Positions 31,338-40,048 of a stretch of 43,336 bases of DNA are shown one piece after another; within the stretch, counting starts at the first letter, position 1; each line of letters begins with the position of its first letter. The notes beneath the pieces were generated by a model. The model was given only the letters and a program-made list of their open reading frames with translations, had not been told where the DNA came from and ran no database searches. The position numbers were made by a program, and so were the translations under genes. The DNA is from Nocardia acidivorans NBRC 108247 (GTDB lineage: Bacteria > Actinomycetota > Actinomycetes > Mycobacteriales > Mycobacteriaceae): contig NZ_BDAW01000084.1 of NCBI RefSeq assembly GCF_001625085.1, positions 1 to 43,336 on the forward strand, given 5' to 3'.

Positions 31338-33859
31338 TGTCCGCCCCTACCCCCATACCGCCGGTTCAGGAGCCGTCGCTCGAGCGGATCCAGGAGTTGG
31401 TGCTGGCCCCGCACCGACTCCTGGAACGCCTCACCGGCGCACTCACCGCGGCAGGCACCACCGCCGCGACCGTGCTGGCCTCCCTGGTGGCCGCGAGCCT
31501 GATCCTGGCGGTGCTCGTGCGCGCGGTGCGGCGCGCACGGCTGGCACGCGAGGCACGGCAGGTCGTCATCTTGTGCCCGCCGACCATGCAAGCCCATGCA
31601 GCGCAAGCGTTCTGGGCGCACCTGGTCGGCTTGCTGCGCCCGGGGTGGAAGCGGCGACTGTTCGGGCAACCGCACCTGAGTTTCGAGTACCGGGCCACCG
31701 GCCACGACGGCATCACCCTGGCCGTGTGGGTACCGGCCAGCGTGCCACCGGGATTGGTCGAACGCGCGGCGGCCTCGGCATGGCCGGGAGCACGCACCCG
31801 CACCCTCGAGCACACCGAGCCCCCGATTCCCGGCCCCACGAGCGGATCTCGGCAGGTGCTGGCTTCTGGTCGGCTGCGGTTGGGGCGTGCCGCCTCGTTT
31901 CCGATCCGCACCGACTACGACCACCTCGATATCGCCCGCGATATCCTCACCGCCGCTACCGATCTCGCCATCGGGGAGAGCGTGTGCGTACAGATCCTGG
32001 CGCGCCCGGTCACCGGAGCTCGGGTACGGCCCGTGCTCGCCGGGCGACCCGGCGGGCTACTCGCCGCGGGATGGCGGATCGTGTCGAGCGTGGCGGTCGA
32101 GGTCCTCGGCCTGCTCACCCCCGGCTCTTCCACACGCGCACCACGCACTCGCCAGCCCGTGCCGGTGGATCGCTTCTCCCGTATGCAGGACACCACCCGC
32201 ACGCGTGCGGCGGTCACCAAAACCCGTGGCGGGCACTGGGAAACAGTGATCCGTTACGCCGCCGCCGTGGAGCTGTCCGCCGACGCCGACCGCGACCAGC
32301 ACCGTCGCGCGCGGGCGATCGCGCGGGGCCGCGCGCACGCGGCGGCAGCGGTCTTCGCCTCCTGCACCGACCTGAACTTCTATCGCCGCCGCTACGTCTG
32401 GTGGCGACCTAACGCGGCATTGGCCGGGCGCTGGTTGGGGCGTGGGGATCTGCTCTCGGTGCCGGAGCTGGCGGGGATCGCGCATCTGCCCGGCGAGAGC
32501 GTGGTCGTGCCCGGCTTGCCCCGCGCGGGCGCACGCGCCCTGGCCCCCGACACCGCTATCCCCAGTGGTGGCCCGCACGCTAAACCGCTCGGGCTCGCCG
32601 ATTCCGGGACCGGCCGACCGGTCGCTCTGACCGTGGCCGATGCCCGTCATCACACACATATCCTGGGCGCGACCGGTGTCGGTAAGTCCACCCTGCTCGC
32701 GCATTGGATTCTGGCCGATGCCGAGGCCGGGCGCGGGCAAGTGGTCATCGATCCCAAAGGCGATCTCGTCACCGACATCCTGGCCCGGCTACCGAAACGG
32801 CTGGCGGACAAGGTTGTTCTGTTCGACGCGGACGCCACCTCCCGCCCACCCTGTATCAACCCGCTCGACACCACCCCCGAGGGCCTGGACTTGGCGGTGG
32901 AGAACCTGGCCACGATCTTCTCCCGCATCTACGCCCGCTGGTGGGGACCACGCACCGACGATCTGCTGCGCGCGGGACTACGCACGTTGTGCGCGCGACC
33001 GGGCACGGTAACCCTGGTCGATCTCGCCCGCCTGCTGACCGGGGAAGCCAACCTCGACCGCATCACCCGCGATGTGGACGATCCGGTGCTGCGCGGGTTC
33101 TGGAACGCCTACGCCGAGCTATCCGACTCCGCCCGCGCCCAGGTCGTCGGACCACTGCTCAACAAACTCCGCACCGTCCTTTTGCGGCCATTCGTACGGG
33201 CGGCGATCGCGGCCGGCGAGTCCACCGTCGACCTCGCCGAAGTCCTCAACGACGGCGGTATCTGCCTGGCTCGCCTCCCCAAAGGTTCCCTCGGCGAGGA
33301 CACCACCCGACTTATGGGATCACTGCTGGTGGCTCGTACCTGGCAAGCGGTCACCGCTCGCAGCATCACCCCCATCAACGAACGCGCCGACGCCAGCATG
33401 GTCCTGGACGAAGCCCAGAACTTTCTCAATCTGTCCACACCGGTGGAAGACATGCTCGCCGAGGCCCGCGGCCTGCGCCTGTCATTGACCCTCGCGCATC
33501 AGCACCTCGGGCAACTCTCGCGGGAGATGCGCGATGGGATCTCAGCCAATGCCCGCAACAAGGTGATCTTCTCTGCCTCGCCCGAAGACGCCCGCGATCT
33601 GGCTCGACACACCAGCCCGTGGCTGTCCGAGCACGACCTGACCCACCTCGACGTCCACCACGCCGCCGCCCGAATCCTGCTCGGAGGCCAGCAAGCACCC
33701 CCGTTTACCTTCACCACCCGACCTCTGCCAAATCCCGCCCCGGGCCGGGCCGCCGACATCCGCCGCACCGCGCGAACCCGCATCAGCACCCGGCCGGTTG
33801 CGCCCGAAGCTGCCGCCGCGACGGGTGAGAGTTCCGAAACCGATCCACGTCTGCGCTGA
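31337..33859 (+). CDS. VirD4/TraG-like coupling ATPase
   Basis: The protein has 840 residues. One N-terminal membrane helix lies near 35-60 (TAATVLASLVAASLILAVLV). The ATPase domain has Walker A LGATGVGKSTLL near 445 and Walker B SMVLDEAQNFL near 688, with VIDPKGDLV, DARDLARH and the sensor region ANARNKVIFS. This is the TraM-recognition/VirD4 group that brings the DNA substrate to the type IV channel. The 380-residue region between helix and ATPase is longer than in classical VirD4 and is specific to actinobacterial systems. ATG at 31337 follows the upstream stop without a gap. Confidence 0.85.
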   Translation: MSAPTPIPPVQEPSLERIQELVLAPHRLLERLTGALTAAGTTAATVLASLVAASLILAVLVRAVRRARLAREARQVVILCPPTMQAHAAQAFWAHLVGLLRPGWKRRLFGQPHLSFEYRATGHDGITLAVWVPASVPPGLVERAAASAWPGARTRTLEHTEPPIPGPTSGSRQVLASGRLRLGRAASFPIRTDYDHLDIARDILTAATDLAIGESVCVQILARPVTGARVRPVLAGRPGGLLAAGWRIVSSVAVEVLGLLTPGSSTRAPRTRQPVPVDRFSRMQDTTRTRAAVTKTRGGHWETVIRYAAAVELSADADRDQHRRARAIARGRAHAAAAVFASCTDLNFYRRRYVWWRPNAALAGRWLGRGDLLSVPELAGIAHLPGESVVVPGLPRAGARALAPDTAIPSGGPHAKPLGLADSGTGRPVALTVADARHHTHILGATGVGKSTLLAHWILADAEAGRGQVVIDPKGDLVTDILARLPKRLADKVVLFDADATSRPPCINPLDTTPEGLDLAVENLATIFSRIYARWWGPRTDDLLRAGLRTLCARPGTVTLVDLARLLTGEANLDRITRDVDDPVLRGFWNAYAELSDSARAQVVGPLLNKLRTVLLRPFVRAAIAAGESTVDLAEVLNDGGICLARLPKGSLGEDTTRLMGSLLVARTWQAVTARSITPINERADASMVLDEAQNFLNLSTPVEDMLAEARGLRLSLTLAHQHLGQLSREMRDGISANARNKVIFSASPEDARDLARHTSPWLSEHDLTHLDVHHAAARILLGGQQAPPFTFTTRPLPNPAPGRAADIRRTARTRISTRPVAPEAAAATGESSETDPRLR

Positions 33860-33921
33860 CCGCGCACCCGCCCCGATTCTCTTGTGCCGCTGAGGCTTCC
33901 AATCGCCCGTAGGAGGCTGTG

Positions 33922-34911
33922 ATGATTGCTCGCCCCACCCGCCAACATCAGTTGCGCGGCCTCGCCCCCACCTCCCCCGCGCTGGCGCGCCAGCACGCCC
34001 GGCTGGCGGTGTGCTTGACCGAGCGCGATCGTTGGATCCTGCGCATGTGCCACGAGCACCGCGTCCTGACCACCCACCAGCTCACCGCGCTCGGGTTCGG
34101 TACCGGCTCGGCCGCACGCCGACGCCTCAACTGTCTACGGCACCGAGGGGTACTCGACTACTTCCGGCCCCTGAAAGTGCACGGGTCCGCACCCGCGCAC
34201 TGGGTCCTGGCACCCGCCGGAGCCGCCGTGCTGGCCGCCGAAGCCGCGATCGAGGTCCGCGACCTCGGCTACCGGGCCGACCGCGCCCTGGGTATCGCCC
34301 ACAGCCTGCACCTGGCCCACACTCTCGGCATCAACGACTGGTTCACCGCCCTGGCCACCGGCCCCGATCCTGCGGAGAGGCTGCTGGCGTGGTGGTCGCA
34401 GTACCGCTGCGGTGCCCTGTGGGGTGATCTGGCCCGCCCTGACGGGTATGGCCGATTCGCCTCGGCGGCAACAACTCTGGATTTCTTCCTCGAGTTCGAC
34501 TTGGGCAGCATGACCTTATCCACGGTCGCGGCCAAGCTCACCGGCTACGCCGAGTTGGCCCGCACCAGCGCGGTCATCACCCCGGTGCTGTTCTGGACAC
34601 CCACCCTCGCCCGCGAGACCGCTCTACGGAAAGAGCTGCGCCAGAGCTGGAGCGGGCTCGCCGACCCCGACCTGGTGCCCGTCGCCACCGCTGCCGCCGA
34701 ACTCGCCTCCGGCACCGCTGGAGCAAGCCCGGCCGAACGCCTCTGGCTGCCACTGGAAATCACCGGCGCGCAACGAATCACCCTCGCGCAGTTGGCTTCC
34801 ACCTGGCCACGCCGCACGCCGGTACCCGCGAGCGTGCCGACCCCGCCGACGAGCCGCCACGCCATCCTGGCTCCGCCACCGCCGCGTCCGCCCGAGACGG
34901 GAGGTCGGTGA
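33922..34911 (+). CDS. Replication-relaxation (Replic_Relax) family protein
   Basis: The protein has 329 residues. The first 90 form a winged-helix unit (LTERDRWILRMCHEHRVLTT, then ARRRLNCLRHRGVLDYF). The middle has the family's conserved HSLHLAHTLGINDWF near 137 and an acidic DFFLEFDLGSMTLST near 190, which resembles a nuclease-like core. The family is linked to plasmid replication and relaxation in Gram-positive bacteria. As no classical relaxase is visible, it is a candidate for DNA processing here. AGGAGG lies 5 bases before the ATG; an alternative GTG lies one codon upstream. Confidence 0.82.
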   Translation: MIARPTRQHQLRGLAPTSPALARQHARLAVCLTERDRWILRMCHEHRVLTTHQLTALGFGTGSAARRRLNCLRHRGVLDYFRPLKVHGSAPAHWVLAPAGAAVLAAEAAIEVRDLGYRADRALGIAHSLHLAHTLGINDWFTALATGPDPAERLLAWWSQYRCGALWGDLARPDGYGRFASAATTLDFFLEFDLGSMTLSTVAAKLTGYAELARTSAVITPVLFWTPTLARETALRKELRQSWSGLADPDLVPVATAAAELASGTAGASPAERLWLPLEITGAQRITLAQLASTWPRRTPVPASVPTPPTSRHAILAPPPPRPPETGGR

Positions 34912-35909
34912 TGTTCGGGCGTGCGCTCGCCGCGGGCGTCGGGAGCCTGATCTTCACCTCGGTCGTGATCGCCGCTGTTGTGTCCACTGTCGTTGTGTTC
35001 GATCACAAGCCCTCGCCGGGCGTGCTCGCGCCCGGATCGGGTGCGGCACCGAGCCCGGAAGCGGTCTCCGATATCCCGGCGAACATGCTGGTGCTCTACC
35101 AGCGGGCCGCGCCGGTGTGCCCTGGGCTGGACTGGTCGGTGCTCGCGGGTATCGGCAAAGTCGAGACCGACCACGGCCGGGTCGACATGGCCGGGGTCAG
35201 CTCGGGGGAGAACTTCGCCGGTGCCGGTGGGCCGATGCAGTTCCTGGCACCGACTTTCGACTCGGTATCCGCGCGTCACCCGCTCCCGCCCGGTGGTGCC
35301 ACGCCGCCCTCGCGGTACAACCCCTCCGATGCGATCTACGCCGCCGCCTACTACCTGTGCGACTCGGGTGCGCCCGGCGATATGCACGCGGCGATCTTCG
35401 CCTACAACCACGCCGACTGGTACGTCAACCAAGTCCTGGACCAAGCCGCTCGCTACCGCAGCCAAACCCCCAGCGGCACAGGAGATTGCGGCACGATCAC
35501 CGGCAGCGATCCCGCCTCGGTGGTGCTCGCGTTCGCGTGCGCGCAGCTCGGGCAACCCTATGTGTGGGGCGGCGACGGCCCCGAGGCCAGCGGCGGCTGG
35601 GACTGTTCCGGGCTGACCAAGGCCGCCTACGCGCGCGCCGCGATCGCCCTGCCTCGCACCGCCGCCGACCAATATCATGCCGGACCGGCGATACCCGAAA
35701 GCGCTTTGCGTCCAGGTGATCTCGTGTTCTACGGCACCGACACCAATATTCATCACGTCGGGCTCTACCTCGGAGCCGGGAAGATCGTCAACGCGCCGAC
35801 CTTCGGCATCCCGGTCCAGGTCCAGGATCTGCATTACCCCGGCGACGACTATTACGGCGCGACCTCGCCCCTGAGCGCGCCTGCCGCTGCCGCGAATTCG
35901 GCTCAGTGA
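34911..35909 (+). CDS. Lytic transglycosylase plus NlpC/P60 peptidase
   Basis: The protein has 332 residues: an N-terminal signal anchor (ALAAGVGSLIFTSVVIAAVV), a lysozyme-like transglycosylase domain at about 45-185 with Glu in IGKVETDHGR near 85 and GGPMQFLAPTF, and an NlpC/P60 domain from about 200 with catalytic Cys in GGWDCSGLTKAAY near 230 and His in NIHHVGLYLG near 282. It would open the peptidoglycan for the mating channel, like VirB1 in Gram-negative systems. GGGAGG precedes the ATG. Its start overlaps the preceding stop (TGATG). Confidence 0.92.
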   Translation: MFGRALAAGVGSLIFTSVVIAAVVSTVVVFDHKPSPGVLAPGSGAAPSPEAVSDIPANMLVLYQRAAPVCPGLDWSVLAGIGKVETDHGRVDMAGVSSGENFAGAGGPMQFLAPTFDSVSARHPLPPGGATPPSRYNPSDAIYAAAYYLCDSGAPGDMHAAIFAYNHADWYVNQVLDQAARYRSQTPSGTGDCGTITGSDPASVVLAFACAQLGQPYVWGGDGPEASGGWDCSGLTKAAYARAAIALPRTAADQYHAGPAIPESALRPGDLVFYGTDTNIHHVGLYLGAGKIVNAPTFGIPVQVQDLHYPGDDYYGATSPLSAPAAAANSAQ

Positions 35910-35950
35910 CAACGCAATTCCCCTGATCTCGTGCGCGAAAGGCTGGGCCG

Positions 35951-36169
35951 ATGGCGAAAAAGCCCCCCAAGACCGTGTACGCGCTCGCGGACTGCAGCTA
36001 CCTGCCGCCCGGAGCCAAAATGTTCGAACCCTGCATCGACGAGGTCGAGATCCCGTTGGCTACCGTCGAGCGTTGTACCCACGAGGGCACGATGTGCCCG
36101 GACTGCGCCTGGCAATGGCAACTCGATCACCTGTTCTGCGACCCCCTGCCCTGGGAACAGGACCGCTAA
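35951..36169 (+). CDS. Small Cys/His protein with WQLD motif
   Basis: The protein has 72 residues. It contains CTHEGTMCPDCAWQWQLDHL near 40-60 followed by FCDP. The spacing CxH, CxxCA, WQLDxxF and DP is shared with the RAMA-like protein at 39596-39982, so both probably have the same small zinc-binding unit. It lies 41 bases after the hydrolase gene on the same strand. No known family is recognised. Confidence 0.6.
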   Translation: MAKKPPKTVYALADCSYLPPGAKMFEPCIDEVEIPLATVERCTHEGTMCPDCAWQWQLDHLFCDPLPWEQDR

Positions 36170-36461
36170 CCCAGGCGGCCCCGCCACGCACACCACGGGT
36201 ACGTAAATGCTTGTCCACGAGCAGAATTCGACAGTGATGTCGATTTCCCTGCCGGGTGTCGCGGGCAGTGGCCCGCGAATTCGGGCAATTGCACAAGACA
36301 TCCTTCTTGTTTGGCGATTCCGCTTGACATCGTGGCGGGTACGGAGCGTCCATGTAGGGGGAACCCCGCACACATCGGTAGCGCAACCAGCGGGCGACCG
36401 TCCCGGCCGGGACATGACCACATCCATTGCACGGCTTCGACATTCACGAAGGGGACCTGTC
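36170..36461. other. Intergenic region with a possible promoter
   Basis: About 290 bases without a gene. A TTGACA hexamer at 36324-36329 could be a -35 box for the winged-helix gene, but no good -10 box is found at the usual spacing. No copy of the shared motif is seen here. Confidence 0.35.
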
Positions 36462-37256
36462 ATGTCCACACCCACCACCCCCGCCGATACCCGCACCGAC
36501 CAGCAGGACGCGCTGTGGCAGGCGTTGGCCGCCGCGCCCGGTGCCAGCGCCAACGAACTGGGCGAGGCGGCATCGGTGCCCAAACCCGCCACCCGCAAAA
36601 TCCTCAACCAATGGGCCGCAGAGGGTCTGATCGTGCGCGCCAACAACGGTGACGACCGCAACGGATTCCGCTGGCGCATCGCCGAGCAGCGCCCCGCCAC
36701 CCACACCAGCTCCACCACAACCGAACCCGACCCCCAGCCCGCCACCGCCGAACCGGCCCTGGCCGACCCCGCGCCCACCGACGATCCCGCACCCGATGCG
36801 CCCGGCCACACGCAGGCCGCTGACCTGCAGCCCGCCACCGCCAGCCCCGCGCCCGCCTCCCCGACCTCGGAAGCCACCCAGGACACCGCACCCGCAGGCG
36901 ACACCGAAGCCGCAGCGGGCGAGGGTGATTCGACGCCGGAGACGACGGCCCCGGCGGAGGGGGTGTGCCCGACCTGCGGGCAGCCGCCCAAGCGCCAACC
37001 GCGCGAGTCCCAGGCCGGGGTGCTGCGCGGCATGGTCGAGGACTTCCTGCGCGAGCACCCGGGCGAGGAGTTCACCCCGGGTCAGATCGCGAAAGCGTTG
37101 GGCGGCAAGTCTTCCGGCGCGGTGTACAACGCCTGCTTCGTGCTGGTCGGCAAGTTCGTGGCCGAATACACCTGCGAGCGGCCCAACAAGTTCCGCCTGC
37201 ACCCCGACCAGGCCACCCAGCAAGCCCAGGAAGCGGAACCGGGAACACCCGCCTGA
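36462..37256 (+). CDS. Two-domain winged-helix DNA-binding protein with disordered linker
   Basis: The protein has 264 residues in three parts. Residues 10-75 are a MarR/winged-helix-like domain (ALWQALAAAPGASANELGEA, RKILNQWAAEGLIVR). Residues 80-165 are a long Pro/Ala/Thr/Asp linker. A short CPTCG zinc-like knuckle precedes a second helical domain at 180-250 (LRGMVEDFLREHPGEEFTPG, QIAKALGGKSSGAVYNACF). It probably bridges two DNA sites. GGGGAC lies before the ATG and a terminator follows. Target unknown. Confidence 0.7.
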   Translation: MSTPTTPADTRTDQQDALWQALAAAPGASANELGEAASVPKPATRKILNQWAAEGLIVRANNGDDRNGFRWRIAEQRPATHTSSTTTEPDPQPATAEPALADPAPTDDPAPDAPGHTQAADLQPATASPAPASPTSEATQDTAPAGDTEAAAGEGDSTPETTAPAEGVCPTCGQPPKRQPRESQAGVLRGMVEDFLREHPGEEFTPGQIAKALGGKSSGAVYNACFVLVGKFVAEYTCERPNKFRLHPDQATQQAQEAEPGTPA

Positions 37257-37271
37257 CCTCGACAGCGCCTC

Positions 37272-37300
37272 GGCCGGTACGCGATCCCCGCGTACCGGCC
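37272..37300 (+). terminator. Hairpin terminator
   Basis: A perfect 12-bp stem, GGCCGGTACGCG with its complement (37272-37283 and 37289-37300), 5-base loop, 16 bases beyond the winged-helix stop. It marks the end of that transcription unit. Confidence 0.7.
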
Positions 37301-37373
37301 CTTGTCGCGTCCACACCCCGCCCCAACCGCTGACGGTCTCGACCAAGCGGGGCAACGATTTTCGGAATCGGGC

Positions 37374-37409
37374 GGGATTTTCGGGCTCGAGGCTGCCAGT
37401 ACCGGGTGC
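37374..37409 (+). promoter_or_regulatory. Shared promoter-like motif, copy B
   Basis: GGGATTTTC, 16 bases, GTACCGGGTGC. It ends 50 bases before the cutinase ATG, the same distance as copy A from the pilin ATG. A second CGATTTTCGG lies just upstream (37356-37365). Confidence 0.6.
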
Positions 37410-37459
37410 ACGGCGATCACCTGCCGCGCACCCGTCCAGCGCCTCCGAAAGGCCCACCC

Positions 37460-38890
37460 ATGAACCGCTCCCACCACCCCTCCCCTATCCCCGCCACCGA
37501 TTCCCCCCACCCCACCGGCACCCTGTCCCGGGTGACCGCCGCCGTCGCCGCTACGGCGATCGTGGCCGCTGCCACGGCCACCGTGATCGGGTCGGGTACC
37601 GCCGCCGCCACCCCGGGCGGGTGCGCGCAGGTGACCGCGATCCTGGTGCCCGGCACCGGCGAAACCACCACCACCGCCAACCCCGCCCAACCGGTCGGGC
37701 TCCTGGCCACGCTGGGCAACGGCCTCACCGCCCGCTACGGCGGCGACATCGACGTGCGGTATCTGCCCTACCCCGCCGCGCCCGCGCCGTATGCCAGCTC
37801 GCAATCCGCGGGCGTGCAGAATCTATCGGGGATGCTGTCCGGACTGTGCTCGGGCACGCAGGTGGTGCTTGCGGGTTACTCCCAAGGCGCCGATGTCGCC
37901 GGTGATGTCGCCTCCGCGATTGGCACCGGCTCGGACAGTATCGCGGCCTCGCAGGTGGCGGCCGTGGCGTTGATTGCCGACCCTCACCGCGACCCCGCCA
38001 CCGTCCAGTTGGGCGGTGACACCGGCGGGCAAGGCGTGACCGGCCCGCGCGCTGGCGGGTTCGGATCGCTCGCCGAGCGGGTGCGCACCGTGTGCGCGGC
38101 GGGTGACTTGTATTGCGCGACCTCGCCGCAGAACTCACCGGCCTGGACCGCGTTGGGGAAGGCGTTCACCGGCGAGGGCACCGATTCCTCGCCCGCGGCG
38201 AGCACGACCGGCGAGGATGGCCTGGATGCGTCGACCCTGACTCGCCAGGTCGTGCTCGTCGCGTCCGGGCTCGCCGAGTTCGCCTCCGGTGTGCCGAGCT
38301 TGCTCGGTGACCTCGCCGCGCTGCCGGGCGCGGTCGTGACGGGCAATATCGCCGAGGCACATCGGCTTTCGGGTGAGATCAACACCAGCTTCAGCCCGCT
38401 GGTGAACTTGGCCGATGAAGCCGACCTAGGTCTGGTCGCTCGCGCGCTGGAGCTGGCCTCCCCGATGGATACCTCGGGCGTCACGGCGATCGCGGCACAG
38501 ATTGTGCGCATCTTGGCACACACCGACCTGCACCGGGTCGCCGCCGATATCGGCACAGCCCAGGAGATCGCGTGGCGAGCCACTGACAAGCTCGCTGCGG
38601 GCGATGTGCTCGGCGCGGGCATCGACCTCGTGGGCATGGTGCCCGTCGCGGCCGATCTCGCCGCTACCGCCGTCCAGGCGCTCACCGGCACGAGCGGCTC
38701 GGGGTCGTCGCTGGCGGGAGCGTTGACCGATAACCCCGGCACCGGCGGCGCGCTCTCGGATCTGGCGCGCCAAGGCAATGACGCTGCCGCGTTCTACCTC
38801 TCCGGGGTCCACCAGAGCGGCTACGACTCCACCCTGCCCGCCGTGCTGGACTGGATCGGCACCCAGATCGACCACGCCCGCGCCCGGTAG
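37460..38890 (+). CDS. Cutinase-family serine hydrolase with large insertion
   Basis: The protein has 476 residues. A signal peptide ends near SGTAAATP at residue 52, so it is exported. The cutinase fold begins at CAQVTAILVPGTGE. The nucleophile Ser is in AGYSQGAD near 140 and the Asp in CAAGDLYC near 215. The segment LSGVHQSGYDSTLPAVLDWI near 450 matches the end of a cutinase domain and would supply the His, leaving about 230 helical residues inserted between Asp and His. Cutinase-like proteins in mycolic-acid bacteria hydrolyse lipid esters. It has its own motif-bearing promoter region and ends at a strong terminator. Confidence 0.8.
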   Translation: MNRSHHPSPIPATDSPHPTGTLSRVTAAVAATAIVAAATATVIGSGTAAATPGGCAQVTAILVPGTGETTTTANPAQPVGLLATLGNGLTARYGGDIDVRYLPYPAAPAPYASSQSAGVQNLSGMLSGLCSGTQVVLAGYSQGADVAGDVASAIGTGSDSIAASQVAAVALIADPHRDPATVQLGGDTGGQGVTGPRAGGFGSLAERVRTVCAAGDLYCATSPQNSPAWTALGKAFTGEGTDSSPAASTTGEDGLDASTLTRQVVLVASGLAEFASGVPSLLGDLAALPGAVVTGNIAEAHRLSGEINTSFSPLVNLADEADLGLVARALELASPMDTSGVTAIAAQIVRILAHTDLHRVAADIGTAQEIAWRATDKLAAGDVLGAGIDLVGMVPVAADLAATAVQALTGTSGSGSSLAGALTDNPGTGGALSDLARQGNDAAAFYLSGVHQSGYDSTLPAVLDWIGTQIDHARAR

Positions 38891-38953
38891 CAGTCAACCC
38901 CGGCAGGGCCGCCGCCTGTAACAGTGCGGTGCGCCCCGGCGGGGGCGCGGTGA

Positions 38954-39011
38954 ACAAAGAGCGTTGTGGGGGAACAAGACTCGGGTCTTGTTCCCCCACA
39001 ACGCTCTTTGT
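38954..39011. terminator. Bidirectional terminator, perfect 27-bp stem
   Basis: A perfect inverted repeat (38954-38980 with 38985-39011) with loop TCGG lies between the convergent cutinase and minus-strand operon. Such a hairpin would stop transcription from both sides. Confidence 0.85.
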
Positions 39012-39034
39012 CGAACGGGCTCTATCGGTGGGTG

Positions 39035-39544
39035 TCAGTGGTCGGTGTTCTGTGGGGGGTAGCGCCATAAGCAGCCCGCCCCGTCCGGGGTGGGGTATAG
39101 CATCACCGGCCCGGATCGCACCGGCGCGGAGTCGCCGTCGTAGGCCACCAGCAACGCCGCCACGTCCTTGCCGTTGCAGCGGGTGATCAACCGGCACGCC
39201 CCGGCGCGAGGCTGGGGCTCAGCGCACCGGCACCGCGCGAGCGAGAAGGTACACCGCGCGCAGGTGCGGCGGCATTCCCCGGCCGGGTGGTGGCAGGTGA
39301 ACTCGAACCGCAACCCGCGCCGTGAGGCGACGGTCACCTCGACCGTGTGCCGGTACGGCACGATGATCTGCTCGAACGTATCGGCGGTGAACACCGCGCC
39401 ACCGGCGAGGCTGACCGACACCGCCTCGACATAGCCGTGTGTGTCGGTGAATTCGGTGATCGCCTCGATGCGGTCTTCGCCGAACATGTCCCCGACCTTC
39501 AACTCGTCGACAACGACAAGCTCTCCGATTCCATAGCGCCTCAT
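39035..39544 (-). CDS. Cys-rich small protein, last of the AAA/VWA operon
   Basis: The protein has 169 residues. An N-terminal beta-rich part (VVVDELKVGDMFGEDRIEAI) of about 80 residues resembles a small barrel. A Cys/His cluster follows (FTCHHPAGECRRTCARCTF, then ARCRCAEP) that could bind one or two zinc ions. The start ATG at 39544 has GAAAGG upstream; a TTG one codon earlier is less likely. It is the last gene of a leftward operon, before the bidirectional terminator. Function unknown. Confidence 0.65.
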   Translation of the reverse strand: MRRYGIGELVVVDELKVGDMFGEDRIEAITEFTDTHGYVEAVSVSLAGGAVFTADTFEQIIVPYRHTVEVTVASRRGLRFEFTCHHPAGECRRTCARCTFSLARCRCAEPQPRAGACRLITRCNGKDVAALLVAYDGDSAPVRSGPVMLYPTPDGAGCLWRYPPQNTDH

Positions 39545-39595
39545 CAACGCACACCTTTCTCATTCGCCGAAAATGGGGGGCGGCCTCGCGCGCGG

Positions 39596-39982
39596 TTATG
39601 AGGTCAGGGCCGCGTTGGCGGCGGCGGAGGGGTTGTCGAAGACTCGTCCGTCGCTGAGCATGAGCCCGCCGGTGTCGGTGACGACCGCCGTGGTGGCGGT
39701 GTCCTCGTCCATGACGAGAGTCGCTCCTACGGTGAGCATCCCGGCGGCCAGCAGATCAGCGACGGTGACCCGGTCCACCCGCGCGAACGCGAACGGGTCC
39801 GCGAAGTCGTAGTCCAGTTGCCAGCCCGGCGCGCACTCGGTGCAGATGGTTTCGCCGTTGTGGTGGTTACAGTCCGGCGGCTCGACGACCTCGAACGCGA
39901 CGTGGCGCTCGCGCACGACCCGTTGCCCGGTCAGCAGATGGGTATAGGACTCGTCGAGGCGCGCGGTCACGTAGTGATGCAT
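39596..39982 (-). CDS. Small protein with Cys/His WQLD unit and RAMA-like domain
   Basis: The protein has 128 residues. Residues 37-65 carry CNHHNGETICTECAPGWQLD and then FADP, the same unit as in the protein at 35951-36169. Residues 70-128 (VADLLAAGMLTVGATL, then VVTDTGGLMLSDGRVFDNPS and AAANAAL) follow the pattern of the RAMA domain, known from restriction and methylase-associated proteins and thought to bind DNA. GGAGAAG precedes the ATG. Function in the AAA/VWA operon is unknown; DNA recognition is a reasonable guess. Confidence 0.65.
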   Translation of the reverse strand: MHHYVTARLDESYTHLLTGQRVVRERHVAFEVVEPPDCNHHNGETICTECAPGWQLDYDFADPFAFARVDRVTVADLLAAGMLTVGATLVMDEDTATTAVVTDTGGLMLSDGRVFDNPSAAANAALTS

Positions 39983-40048
39983 GGTTACTTCTCCTTACGG
40001 GAATGATCGAACGAAACGGAACAGATGAACGGCCGTGCCGAGCCGGGG

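Noticed and set aside
34545..35912. 455-residue antisense frame opposite the hydrolase gene
   Set aside because: No recognisable domain, while the plus strand carries full transglycosylase and NlpC/P60 motifs.
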